60,857 nucleotides of DNA from Bacteroidota bacterium (GCA_003153435.1 PLYR01000077.1:2083-62939), one strand, 5' to 3'. Positions 41,487-49,105 are shown, counted from the stretch's first letter. Made by a program: numbers and translations. The notes: generated by a model not told the origin, from the sequence alone.

Positions 41487-41890
41487 GTTTGTTCGGTTGA
41501 AATTGACTTCCTCTCTGTGTAAGGCCCTACAGGAATCTCATCAATACCGTTTGCTTTCTTCCAGAGATCACCTCCCTTCTTACCAAGAAGCTGTTGCAAC
41601 ATCTCACACTTTACCCCACTTTACCGCAGTTCACACCACGGGTCTTATTACTGGCTTAATTGTCTGGCTTTGTCCTGCTTCTCCTGAAAATCAGATTTCG
41701 TATATTTACCTACAATGTGCTACTGCCGAACTGCTGAAAAACCAAGTCATTTTTCTCCCTTGGCCCGGATGTAATGCGCTTCCATGTATGAGTGCTACCC
41801 TCACAAGGATTTTCAGTCCTTTGCTCTGTCTTATTCACCTTCCCGGCTTTTCTAAAACCGAACCTACCGTACAAGGTAGGTTAGTCCATC
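41487..41890. other. Gene-poor stretch with a tRNA-Phe-like anticodon arm and a hairpin
   Basis: About 400 bases with no credible gene. An open frame crosses it on the plus strand but runs into the terminator at 41891-41935 and has no family features. On the minus strand 41827-41802 matches the centre of a bacterial tRNA-Phe: the D-stem 3' side GAGC, a perfect 5-bp anticodon stem and the loop CTGAAAA (anticodon GAA). The D-arm 5' half and T-arm are missing. A perfect 8-bp hairpin AACCTACC/GGTAGGTT lies at 41861-41882. The stretch may be debris from integration next to the AT-rich cassette. Confidence 0.5.
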
Positions 41891-41935
41891 GTTTTAAAAA
41901 AAAGAATAAGCCCGGAGAAAAAATTCTCCAGGCCT
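41891..41935 (-). terminator. Terminator for the helical/FN3 protein gene
   Basis: On the minus strand AGGCCTGGAGAA (41935-41924) pairs with TTCTCCGGGCTT (41919-41908) over 12 positions, including two G-T pairs, with a short T loop. It is followed by ATTC and a run of eight T. It begins 35 bases after the stop at 41970. Confidence 0.88.
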
Positions 41936-41969
41936 ACTCATACACAGATTACATTCCTGTTTAATCAGA

Positions 41970-42602
41970 CTAAGGAATGATTACACTCAGCACAGAGCTC
42001 CAAGGCCCTTCCACCGATTTGGTGATCACCGCTACCCGGAAGTAGTATTTGGTACCGGAGGTAAGACCGGTCTTGATATACTTCACCACCTGACTAGTTG
42101 AGATTGTTACCCAACTTGTAGCCGTGCTCGGATCGGTCGTCATCTGATAGATATAAACCGATCGGGGTTGAGACTTTGTATTCAACAATACCGATCCCGG
42201 AGCAGTTCCGTTCACAGCCGTGAATACTTTAGGCTTGTGTGTCGTGGTCTTACGCACACTCATTCCCGCACTTTCGATGATGGCGATAGCATTTGCTTCA
42301 TCTGCATTGGCTGTCGTTTCTACGTAACTCTGCAGCTGTTTCATCTGAATCATCAGTGCTTTCACTGCGGCATGCATCGGACTGGCGGTTCCCTTAGCCC
42401 TGGACTGTGCAGTTGCCAGTGCATTAGACGCCAGCGTAATCGCAGCCGTTACAGAAGCCAGAGTTGGCACAGGGGTAGGGAAATAAGCGTTCCCGGTCAT
42501 CTTGTCTACTATCGCGGTGGCTTTGAGAAGAAGCTGAGGAACAGTCAGCTTCGACATCGCAAGCACGGCAATGTGTTTTGGCACTTTTTTAGTTGTAGTC
42601 AT
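41970..42602 (-). CDS. Two-part protein: helical N-terminus plus fibronectin-III domain
   Basis: 210 residues, no signal peptide. Residues about 14-115 are Ala/Thr-rich and helical (VPQLLLKATAIVDKMTGNAY, LASVTAAITLASNALATAQS, MQLKQLQSYV-type segments). Residues about 120-210 form an FN3 sandwich (PGSVLLNTKSQPRSVYIYQM, then LTSGTKYYFRVAVITK and GPWSSVLSVIIP). Similar helical-FN3 proteins occur as unexplained genes in Bacteroidota; function is unknown. The TTTKKVPKH start is basic. The gene has an unusually structured 5' leader and its own terminator, so it is a stand-alone unit. Confidence 0.75.
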   Translation of the reverse strand: MTTTKKVPKHIAVLAMSKLTVPQLLLKATAIVDKMTGNAYFPTPVPTLASVTAAITLASNALATAQSRAKGTASPMHAAVKALMIQMKQLQSYVETTANADEANAIAIIESAGMSVRKTTTHKPKVFTAVNGTAPGSVLLNTKSQPRSVYIYQMTTDPSTATSWVTISTSQVVKYIKTGLTSGTKYYFRVAVITKSVEGPWSSVLSVIIP

Positions 42603-42629
42603 ATTATTTGTTTTGTGTCCCGCTTCATT

Positions 42630-42785
42630 CCTGTTAAACAGGAGGTTTTGTAAAGCAGAACGTGTTTAATCCGGTTCAGGTCTATCCTGAACCCTAAGGT
42701 TCTCACTCTTCCGGAGGTGATCACTTCCACCTGCTGTTGTTCAGGCCTCTAACTTCAGCAGGCAGGCTCCATCATTTAGAGAACC
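42630..42785 (-). ncRNA. Highly structured 5' leader / candidate cis-RNA of the helical-FN3 gene
   Basis: Four inverted repeats are packed upstream of the ATG at 42602. CCTGTT/AACAGG (42630-42642) lies nearest the gene. GGTTCAGG/CCTGAACC is a perfect 8-bp stem (42673-42693). GGTTCTC (42698-42704) pairs with GAGAACC (42779-42785). That long stem encloses two further hairpins: GGAGGTGA/TCACTTCC (about 42713-42728) and CCTGCTG/CAGCAGG (42730-42762). The last three together form a three-way junction. No open frame is credible here. This density is far above other intergenic regions in the window. It matches no RNA family that I recognise, so the call is structural only. Confidence 0.5.
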
Positions 42786-43080
42786 TTTACGGTTAAACAA
42801 ACGAGATGGCATTCCCGGGACAAGCGTTCGTCGAAATTGAATGAAATATGGTTTAGGAGACTGTGAATCAAGTAGAAAAAATCATAAAAAAGAATCAATT
42901 TATTTAGGTGTGAAGCCTGTTTATATATCGTCTTTTAAAAAAGCCTTGATTTTAAAGGGGTCGTTTAAAAAAATTCATTGAATTAAAGGGTTGCATAGCC
43001 TAAGGAGCAAGAAACATTCTATAGGCAGGGCCTTTCAGAGGGAGGTGATTTTTATTTTTTCAGAGAAGCTTTCGGTGAAC

Positions 43081-43509
43081 ATGGGAAATTTAAAGGTGGG
43101 CGATCTTATTTTCGAATCGGAACCGGTAATTTGCACAGTTAGATCGGGAATTTTCACTATTCCTCCAGGAATTTGTAAAATGGGTGCAGGAACTTTTACT
43201 TCTCCTTCAGGAATTTGTAAAACCACTACAGGAATTTTCACTTTTCTTGCAGGGATTTGTAAAACGTGTGCAGGAATTTTTACTTTTCCTGCAGAAACTT
43301 GCAGAACGGGCGCAGGAATTTTTGCTTTTCCCACAGGAATTTGTAGAACCGGTGGAGGAATTTATACTTTCCCCGCAGGAATTTGTAAAATGGGTGGAGG
43401 AATTTTTACTTTTCTTGCAGGAATTTGTAGAACCGGTGGAGGAATTTATTTTTTTCCCGCAGGAATTTGTAAAACCGGTGGAGGAGTTTATATTATTGTC
43501 GGGGTCTAG
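43081..43509 (+). CDS. Possible repeat protein (14-residue GIC..GG.FTF repeats), doubtful
   Basis: An ATG frame of 142 codons (MGNLKVGDLIFESEPVICTV) runs through the 42-base tandem repeats and stops just after them. It yields repeats of the type AGICKTGGGIYTFP, with seven-residue sub-periodicity that could form a stacked beta structure. A second plus-strand frame (GTG 43184 to 43579) is also open and reads as heptads, QEFVKPVEEFILFP, resembling a coiled coil. Since repeat length is a multiple of three, open frames are expected by chance once a unit lacks stops. Neither frame has a recognised promoter or family. I favour the first because it has an ATG and pre-repeat sequence, weakly. Confidence 0.3.
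   Translation: MGNLKVGDLIFESEPVICTVRSGIFTIPPGICKMGAGTFTSPSGICKTTTGIFTFLAGICKTCAGIFTFPAETCRTGAGIFAFPTGICRTGGGIYTFPAGICKMGGGIFTFLAGICRTGGGIYFFPAGICKTGGGVYIIVGV
43166..43501. repeat. Eight tandem 42-bp repeats with 21-bp half-units
   Basis: Eight head-to-tail units of exactly 42 bases, each starting CAGGAATTTG (variants CAGGGATTTG and CAGAAACTTG). Each unit is itself two similar 21-base halves, CAGGAATTTGTAAAACCGGT-G and GAGGAATTTTTACTTTTCTT-G. The first half-units upstream (from about 43120) are degenerate. Units differ at several positions, which suggests an old array rather than a recent expansion. There are no spacers, so it is not a CRISPR. Confidence 0.95.
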
Positions 43510-43643
43510 GCGAAACGAAGTCCAGGAATTAAAATCTTTCTACAAAAAGTCCCCGGTTCAAATGGTAATCTTTGAATAAAAGTTAGAATTTTGGCTCAAA
43601 ATCCCCGATAGAACGGATATGCAGTGCTGGTTATGCGTTCGTG

Positions 43644-43785
43644 TATCCGTGCCATCTGTCTGGCTTCGACTCCGCTCAACCACCCGGACACTGAGCGGAG
43701 TCGAAGTGTCCTATCACATAACACGAATAGAAACGGTGGCAGCGGTCCCCGAGCGGAGTCGAGGGGCGCTTTTCTGGCACGGATA
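43644..43785. mobile_element. Small non-coding element with 10-bp inverted ends and GC-rich palindromes (MITE/REP-like)
   Basis: TATCCGTGCC (43644-43653) and GGCACGGATA (43776-43785) are perfect 10-bp inverted ends of a 142-base segment. Inside, CTTCGACTCCGCTCA (43664-43678) and TGAGCGGAGTCGAAG (43692-43706) form a perfect 15-bp palindrome. A third copy of the core, GAGCGGAGTCGA, lies at 43751-43762 between CCCC and GGGG. Imperfect direct repeats of about 38 bases (CGGATATG...TGGTTATGC...) flank it, near 43614 and 43780. The GAGCGGAGTCGA core resembles dispersed REP-like palindromes found in many Bacteroidota genomes. It encodes no protein. Confidence 0.65.
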
Positions 43786-43824
43786 TGTTGTACTGGTTAT
43801 GCCCTTGTGTACCCCTGTACTATT

Positions 43825-44523
43825 TCAACACAAAATCCCAATAATTTCCGAAAGATGCCTCACCTCAAAGGTGATATCTTCTTGATGTGGTCGGGAAAGT
43901 GGGTTATAATATACCTGATCCATTCCGAAGCCCTTAGCTCCCATGATATCAGCTTCCAGGTGATCACCGATCATGATGCTGTTTTCTTTGGTTGCTCCAA
44001 CCAGGTCTAAAGAATATTCAAAGATTCGGGGGTCCGGTTTGTTGTATCCTGCCATTTCAGAGTTAATGACATGCTTAAAGAAATGTTCGATTCCGGAGGT
44101 GCGGATTTTTACTTCCTGCGCTTCTTTAAACCCGTTGGTGATGATATGGAGTTCGTAAGAGGATGAAAGATGCTCCAGCACTTCCCTGGCACCAGGAATG
44201 AGGTGAGGTTTAAGGGGGGATTCTTTAACAAAGGCCTCTCCGAACTCATGTGCCAGTTGATGGTCCTCAACACCGAAGTATGCAAACACTTTACGGAACC
44301 GCTCAAAGCGGAGTGTTTTACGGTCTATCTCCCCTTTCCGGTATTGATCCCACAGAGCATCGTTGATCTTGTTGTATTCCTCAATAAATCCAGGAGGGGA
44401 AGATTTAATCTTATCGCCCAGGTCATAATTATGGAGCAATTCGGTTATTGTTTCTGAAGAATTGCGTTCCAGATCCCAGAGTGTATGGTCGAGGTCAAAG
44501 AAAATGTGGTTGTAGTTCTTCAC
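43825..44523 (-). CDS. YjjG-like HAD pyrimidine nucleotidase
   Basis: 232 residues from GTG 44523 (MKNYNHIFFDLDHTLWD). An ATG at 44565 would add 14 residues but overlap the preceding gene. HAD motif I is FFDLDHTLWD (two catalytic Asp), motif II is HIITNGFKE, the Lys is in AGYNKPDPRIF and motif IV is IMIGDHLEADIMGAKGFG. The GDHxEADIxGA pattern and cap domain match YjjG, a 5'-nucleotidase that clears non-canonical pyrimidine nucleotides. It is the last gene of the minus-strand run with upp, which fits a pyrimidine-salvage theme. No terminator hairpin was found after it. Confidence 0.88.
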   Translation of the reverse strand: MKNYNHIFFDLDHTLWDLERNSSETITELLHNYDLGDKIKSSPPGFIEEYNKINDALWDQYRKGEIDRKTLRFERFRKVFAYFGVEDHQLAHEFGEAFVKESPLKPHLIPGAREVLEHLSSSYELHIITNGFKEAQEVKIRTSGIEHFFKHVINSEMAGYNKPDPRIFEYSLDLVGATKENSIMIGDHLEADIMGAKGFGMDQVYYNPLSRPHQEDITFEVRHLSEIIGILC

Positions 44524-44533
44524 GGGTTTGAGA

Positions 44534-45040
44534 TTAAGAGAACAAACTTGAAAGTTTGAAAACATGAGCCACCGTATTCAATGCAAGGGCCCAAAAAGCC
44601 AGGGAAACAAAAAGATAGATAAAAGCTGCCTTACGTTTATGACAGAAAAAAGACATGATGGCGATGGCACCAATTGGAATGGAGATCAGACAAGGTGTTA
44701 CGAGTGCCAGGCCAAACAGGCCCAATCTTTTTTTTACCTTCACAATAAAGCGGTTGGAAGGTTTAAATTTTCGCCCTGCGAAACGTTTTGCTTCCGCTGC
44801 GGTACGGGATGTAAAGGTGCGGAGGTAGAATTCTATGATTTTGGTCCAATAAGCAGAAATGAGCTCACCGATTAATCCAAAGACGGTAATTCCTGCAGCG
44901 CCCCCGACATAGGTTGTTGCAAGGGCTTCTTTAAAGCTAAGATGCAGGCTTTCTGCAAAAAAAGGAGCAAAGAGAAATTTAACACTGGAAAGGAGTGCCA
45001 CTGCCAGATATTTACCGATTTCACCTTCATGGCCTCCCAT
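44534..45040 (-). CDS. Small integral membrane protein
   Basis: 168 residues with four or five hydrophobic segments: YLAVALLSSVKFLFAPFFAE, ATTYVGGAAGITVFGLIGEL, LGLFGLALVTPCLISIPIGAIAIMSFF and AFIYLFVSLAFWALALNTVA. A basic cytoplasmic loop (KRFAGRKFKPSNRFIVKVKKR) separates halves. The LVTPCLISIPIGAI stretch recalls the small multidrug-export/SNARE-associated membrane families, but the match is too weak to name. It lies between upp (5 bases) and the YjjG-like gene. Confidence 0.75.
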   Translation of the reverse strand: MGGHEGEIGKYLAVALLSSVKFLFAPFFAESLHLSFKEALATTYVGGAAGITVFGLIGELISAYWTKIIEFYLRTFTSRTAAEAKRFAGRKFKPSNRFIVKVKKRLGLFGLALVTPCLISIPIGAIAIMSFFCHKRKAAFIYLFVSLAFWALALNTVAHVFKLSSLFS

Positions 45041-45045
45041 AGATA

Positions 45046-45693
45046 TCAGAGTTTGACTCCGTAAGCCAGATCGCCGGCATCGCCAAGGCCCGGAACGATG
45101 TAGGCTTTCTCATTCAGCTTTTCATCAATGGATCCGAGCCAGAGGGTCACATTTTCAGGTAGATTTTTACGTGCATAATCAACGCCTTCCCGGCTTCCGA
45201 TCACGGCGGCTATATGAATATGTGAAGGAGCCCCATCCTTAATCAAGGAATGGTACGAGGCAAGCATGGAATGACCGGTGGCAAGCATCGGATCAGACAG
45301 GATCACCACTTTACCTTTCAGATCAGGACTGGCCATGTATTCAAGCTTTATTTCAAAAGATCCATCCGCAGTATGTTTGCGGTAAGCGGAGATGAATGCA
45401 TTTTCTGCTTCATCAAAATAATTCAGAAAACCCTGATGCAAAGGTAAACCCGCACGCATGATGGTTGCAAGTACAGGTTGTTGAGCCAGAGTATATGTTT
45501 TTTTAATTCCCAATGGAGTCTTCGTGTCAATGGCCTTCCATTCCAGCTTCTTGCTGATTTCGTAGGCAAATATTTCGCCGATACGTTCCAGGTTCCGGCG
45601 GAAGCGAAGGCGATCGTTTTGAATGTTTACATCTCTTAATTCTGCGATGTACCTGCTGAATAGGGAATTTTCTTTGGAAAGTTCAATAACCAT
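45046..45693 (-). CDS. upp: Uracil phosphoribosyltransferase
   Basis: 215 residues, normal length. PRPP-binding region VVILSDPMLATGHSMLASY (about residues 130-148), N-terminal DRLRFRRNLERIGEIFAYEISKKL and the C-terminal uracil-binding YIVPGLGDAGDLAYGVKL, an exact family signature. The enzyme converts uracil and PRPP to UMP. It starts 2 bases after the FemAB-like gene and is co-directional with the YjjG-like nucleotidase downstream. Confidence 0.95.
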   Translation of the reverse strand: MVIELSKENSLFSRYIAELRDVNIQNDRLRFRRNLERIGEIFAYEISKKLEWKAIDTKTPLGIKKTYTLAQQPVLATIMRAGLPLHQGFLNYFDEAENAFISAYRKHTADGSFEIKLEYMASPDLKGKVVILSDPMLATGHSMLASYHSLIKDGAPSHIHIAAVIGSREGVDYARKNLPENVTLWLGSIDEKLNEKAYIVPGLGDAGDLAYGVKL

Positions 45694-45695
45694 AA

Positions 45696-46610
45696 TTATT
45701 CTTTAAATATGCGTGCGTACCAAGGGAGGCGGTTAACTTTTACCTGTAAATATACGCATTCTTTTGCTCCGAAGCTCTTGTAAAACCGCGCCAGGTTGGG
45801 GTCATTAGAGCCTTCGAAATCCAGTACCAGATTGCGGTGTGCGTTTTCCTCAATAAAACGATCGATTAGAAATGGCATGGCACTGTTGGTCCTTGCAACC
45901 TGGTTGGAGCCGGAAAACAAAAAGATAACCTTGCCATTACTCTCCACAAAAAATGCCCCTGCACACAAGCGTTTGTCTTTGGTCATCACCCCCCAGATCT
46001 GAGCTCTCCCCTTTTCCATAGCGGCACCAATCAGGGTTTCCAGCGTTTCATAATCAGACGAACGGATGTTTTTATACTTTGCTCCGTTATTATGACGAAA
46101 CATATTAATAACGAGAGAAGCAGGGATCTGTTTAGAGATCACCAGTTCGGCACCAACGGCCTTTTTAAGATTCCGTCGGGTGTTATCGGAATAAGCTTCC
46201 CGGATGTTTTCGTACGATTCAATCAGGTCCAGCTCATGGGTAAGATTAGGATGAATGATCATATCCATTGAACTGAATTTATTCAATGTATTCAGATTTA
46301 TCTCGTAAAAAGAATATTTGCGTGGAATAGCGACGATGAACTCCCGGATTTTTTCTTCGGTAAACTTATTCAAGGAAAAGACACCCAGTTGCTGAGTAAA
46401 GAGCGGAGGATAGAGATACAGTATCCCGAATTTTTTCCGACAGGTTAATGGCATTACACTGATATAGTCATCCTCCACCAATCCTTCCCATCCAGGGGCA
46501 ACGATATCCAGATACCAGGAATAAGCATAAATGATACCGTTTACAGAACGCTGGATACAGCTGTCCCATTTCTGCTTATCGATATTGTTATGACTGAGCG
46601 AACTAATCAT
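45696..46610 (-). CDS. FemAB/GNAT-like transferase, second copy
   Basis: 304 residues from ATG 46610 (MISSLSHNNIDKQKWDSCIQ), which avoids overlapping the previous stop; an upstream ATG-like start at 46634 is less likely. FemAB-type features are NIREAYSDNTRRNLKKAVGAEL (the Arg/Lys element), FRHNNGAKYKNI, MTKDKRLCAGAFFVESNGKVIFLFSG and RTNSAMPFLIDRFIEENAHRNLVLDFEGS. It is only distantly related to the FemAB gene at 17787. It probably transfers an amino acid or acyl group to a glycan or wall precursor. It follows the deacetylase by about 10 bases in the second WecB triad. Confidence 0.78.
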   Translation of the reverse strand: MISSLSHNNIDKQKWDSCIQRSVNGIIYAYSWYLDIVAPGWEGLVEDDYISVMPLTCRKKFGILYLYPPLFTQQLGVFSLNKFTEEKIREFIVAIPRKYSFYEINLNTLNKFSSMDMIIHPNLTHELDLIESYENIREAYSDNTRRNLKKAVGAELVISKQIPASLVINMFRHNNGAKYKNIRSSDYETLETLIGAAMEKGRAQIWGVMTKDKRLCAGAFFVESNGKVIFLFSGSNQVARTNSAMPFLIDRFIEENAHRNLVLDFEGSNDPNLARFYKSFGAKECVYLQVKVNRLPWYARIFKE

Positions 46611-46620
46611 TCCAGCTTCA

Positions 46621-47922
46621 TCAGTTTGCAGCAAGTTTAGTCATTTCCTCATATACCTTTAACCAACCCTCCCATTGTTTTTCATTGCACAGGCTTTCGT
46701 TATGCCAGAGGCTCACAAATGTGCCATTGACTTTCCGAACCTCCTCAATCAAGGGGCCAATAACTTCTATAGCCCGCTCCGGAGGAACCTTCATATAATA
46801 TTTCAGGGTAGCATCCATAATAGCAAAAGGATGGATACGGAGTTTGGTTTCCACTTCCTGATCGAGATCATAAAAATTAAATGCTGAACAAATCCCGGCC
46901 CTGAAACCAATTTCATTTGCAAAACCCATGGTATGATCATCTGTAATATCAAGATCGATCAGGTTCCGGTAGGTATCCGGAAATGAAAGTTTAAGAAAAT
47001 GCTGACGGCTATTGGTTACTTCCCGGTGAAGTACATTCCCCAGTCGGCTCACCTCCCGTTTTAGCCGCTCCGGATATTCATTGGATCCATAAGATGGATG
47101 AACCCCCACCTCGGCATAATCTCCTACTGTTTTAATAAGTGATTGGAATTTTCGGCTTTCTATAGGAAGGTTTTTATCATTCAATCCATAATCTCCAACC
47201 AGGAAAAAATAAAGAGTTTTGAGTTTGTATTTTTTCTGGATAGCAAACTGAAAATCATAAGTATCATAAGGATCTTTTTTTAGCCCTAGCAGAACCTTCG
47301 TACGGTCATTAATATTTGTAAAATCAAATTTAAGGAGATCTTTCAGGTACCCTCCCAGGGTCCGCATCATTCCTTTTTCGCGGTATGCATATGCATTGTC
47401 AATGTCGATGGTAGATACATAAGCATATTTCTGTCCGGGGAACACTAATCCCGGGAAATGTTTCTGAAGCACCTCCGCAACCATTAATGCCCATTGGTTC
47501 ACTACTGGTATGGTCAGGAATCCGTTTTTCCAGGCCAGGCTTTCTTTCGCATCAAAACGGTCGTGCGAATCGCGGATATGGGGCAGATATTCTTCATACC
47601 GGCTTACCAGGTAAAACGATGCGGCAAAAGGGTCGAATGGCAGTGCCGATTTTTTTCCGGTAGGGAAAAATATTTTGCCTCCCTTCCAATCACTTACCGT
47701 CACATGCTGTTCCTTGATGCCGGATTCAAAGAGCAGAGGAACAGATTCAAAATGTAGCTCCTCCCCAAGAGCAGAGGGTGAGTATGAAAATTTTGGGCCT
47801 TCATATTCATCAAATTCAGCTTTGCTTTCAGTCAAACTGCAATTTGTTCCAAGCAGTTCCTGAAAGAAAAGTCTAAACATATACCGGTTACGGGGCGAAA
47901 TTTTATGGGTGTAAGCGAGCAT
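46621..47922 (-). CDS. Polysaccharide deacetylase with N-terminal extra domain
   Basis: 433 residues from ATG 47922 (MLAYTHKISPRNRYMFRLFF), 1 base after the wecB TGA; an earlier start at 47982 would overlap wecB. The first 180 residues are an all-purpose N-terminal region of the DUF7033 type found before Bacteroidota deacetylases (LPFDPFAASFYLVSRYEEYLP). The NodB-like domain follows: VSTIDIDNAYAYREKG (catalytic Asp pair), VGVHPSYGSNE (His), TMGFANEIGFRAGIC (Arg) and SLWHNESL (C-terminal His). It removes acetyl groups from a glycan; the substrate is inferred to be ManNAc/GlcNAc-containing from the adjacent WecB. Confidence 0.87.
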   Translation of the reverse strand: MLAYTHKISPRNRYMFRLFFQELLGTNCSLTESKAEFDEYEGPKFSYSPSALGEELHFESVPLLFESGIKEQHVTVSDWKGGKIFFPTGKKSALPFDPFAASFYLVSRYEEYLPHIRDSHDRFDAKESLAWKNGFLTIPVVNQWALMVAEVLQKHFPGLVFPGQKYAYVSTIDIDNAYAYREKGMMRTLGGYLKDLLKFDFTNINDRTKVLLGLKKDPYDTYDFQFAIQKKYKLKTLYFFLVGDYGLNDKNLPIESRKFQSLIKTVGDYAEVGVHPSYGSNEYPERLKREVSRLGNVLHREVTNSRQHFLKLSFPDTYRNLIDLDITDDHTMGFANEIGFRAGICSAFNFYDLDQEVETKLRIHPFAIMDATLKYYMKVPPERAIEVIGPLIEEVRKVNGTFVSLWHNESLCNEKQWEGWLKVYEEMTKLAAN

Positions 47923-47923
47923 C

Positions 47924-49072
47924 TCAGGCAAATGTTTTAAGCAGTTCGGAACAGATATATTCGGAAGCATGCCCGTCTCCAAAAATCGGAGGGAATTTTA
48001 GTGTCTTGCTTATTGCAAAGGAATGGTAAGCTTCCAGAATGCGGTTTTCGTCGGCATCAGTAATAATCGCGGCGCCCGATTGAACCAGCTCCACCCATTC
48101 TGTTTCAGGACGGAGGATAATACAGGGTTTATGAAAATAAAATGCTTCTTTCTGCACACCTCCCGAATCTGTCATTACTAGCCGTGCATGTTTTTCGAGT
48201 GTGATCATCTCCAAAAAAGAAACCGGTTCAAGTATCCGGAAAGTAGTATTGGCTTTTACAGCTGCCAGCAACTCCTTAGGGAGGTTTTTTTCCAGCAGTT
48301 TGGCCGTACGGGGATGCAGGGGAAGTATAATTTTTATTTTTTCTTTCAGGGAGATGCGGTTCAAGGCACTGAACAAGGCAGATAAGCGCTCAGGCTCATC
48401 GGTATTATTGTTCCGGTGAATGGTAGCGAGGATAAATTCTCCCTTGGAAAGCTTTTCATCTTTCAGGATATTGGTTTTTGAATCGGCGATCTCTGAAAAA
48501 TAAAGGCTGTTATCGTACATCACATCCCCACAATGAATAATATGTGGATTATCGGCATTATAGGGTCCTGGATTGTTTTCCTTAAATCCTTCTTTCACCA
48601 GGTTTTTATAACCTGCGCTTGTGGGTGAAAAAAGTAAGGTAGAAATATGATCAGCCATGATACGGTTAATCTCCTCAGGCATGGCTTTGTTGAAAGAACG
48701 AAGTCCTGCTTCTATGTGTACTACCGGAACATGGAGCTTGGATGCAGCAATGGCTCCCGCAAGCGTAGAGTTCGTATCTCCATAAATGACCAATGCATTC
48801 GGCGCCTCTTTAAGGAGGATTTCTTCCAGTGCAATAATCATGGCAGCGGTTTGTTTGCCATGACTTCCTGATCCTACCTGCAGGTTATAATCCGGCAATG
48901 GAATACCAAGCTCGGAGAAAAAAACAGCTGACATATTCTCATCGTAATGCTGCCCTGTATGAATGATTATTTCCCTGATCTGATCGGAGTAGTGGTTCCG
49001 GATGGCCCTGCTCAGAGCAGCAGCCTTGATAATCTGGGGTCTGGCACCGACAATGGTGAGTATTTTGAGCAT
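47924..49072 (-). CDS. wecB: UDP-N-acetylglucosamine 2-epimerase (WecB), copy 2
   Basis: 382 residues. Motifs are TIVGARPQIIKAAALSRA, IHTGQHYDENMSAVFF, IYGDTNSTLAGAIAAS, VHIEAGLRSFNKAMPEEINR and the C-terminal MTDSGGVQKEAFYF. VGARPQ instead of VGTRPN, and VQKEA instead of IQEES, place it in a different subgroup from copy 1. It supplies UDP-ManNAc or a related 2-epimer for surface glycans. It starts 33 bases after radC and is coupled to the deacetylase downstream. Confidence 0.94.
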   Translation of the reverse strand: MLKILTIVGARPQIIKAAALSRAIRNHYSDQIREIIIHTGQHYDENMSAVFFSELGIPLPDYNLQVGSGSHGKQTAAMIIALEEILLKEAPNALVIYGDTNSTLAGAIAASKLHVPVVHIEAGLRSFNKAMPEEINRIMADHISTLLFSPTSAGYKNLVKEGFKENNPGPYNADNPHIIHCGDVMYDNSLYFSEIADSKTNILKDEKLSKGEFILATIHRNNNTDEPERLSALFSALNRISLKEKIKIILPLHPRTAKLLEKNLPKELLAAVKANTTFRILEPVSFLEMITLEKHARLVMTDSGGVQKEAFYFHKPCIILRPETEWVELVQSGAAIITDADENRILEAYHSFAISKTLKFPPIFGDGHASEYICSELLKTFA

Positions 49073-49105
49073 AGAATCCTTTTCAGGGATAAAAATAGGG
49101 ATAAT

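Noticed and set aside
41470-41964. 164-codon plus-strand frame
   Set aside because: It runs through the terminator hairpin of the convergent gene, has scattered Pro/Leu/Cys with no domain or signal, and has no promoter. Treated as non-coding.
43166-43501. CRISPR array
   Set aside because: Units are contiguous with no unique spacers and no cas genes nearby; they are simple tandem repeats.
43619-44010. Two plus-strand frames over the inverted-repeat element
   Set aside because: They cross palindromes and the 3' end of the YjjG-like gene; translation is unlike a protein.
43825-44523. GmhB phosphatase for the heptose module
   Set aside because: The HAD motifs and cap fit YjjG-type nucleotidases, and it is far from the module beside upp.
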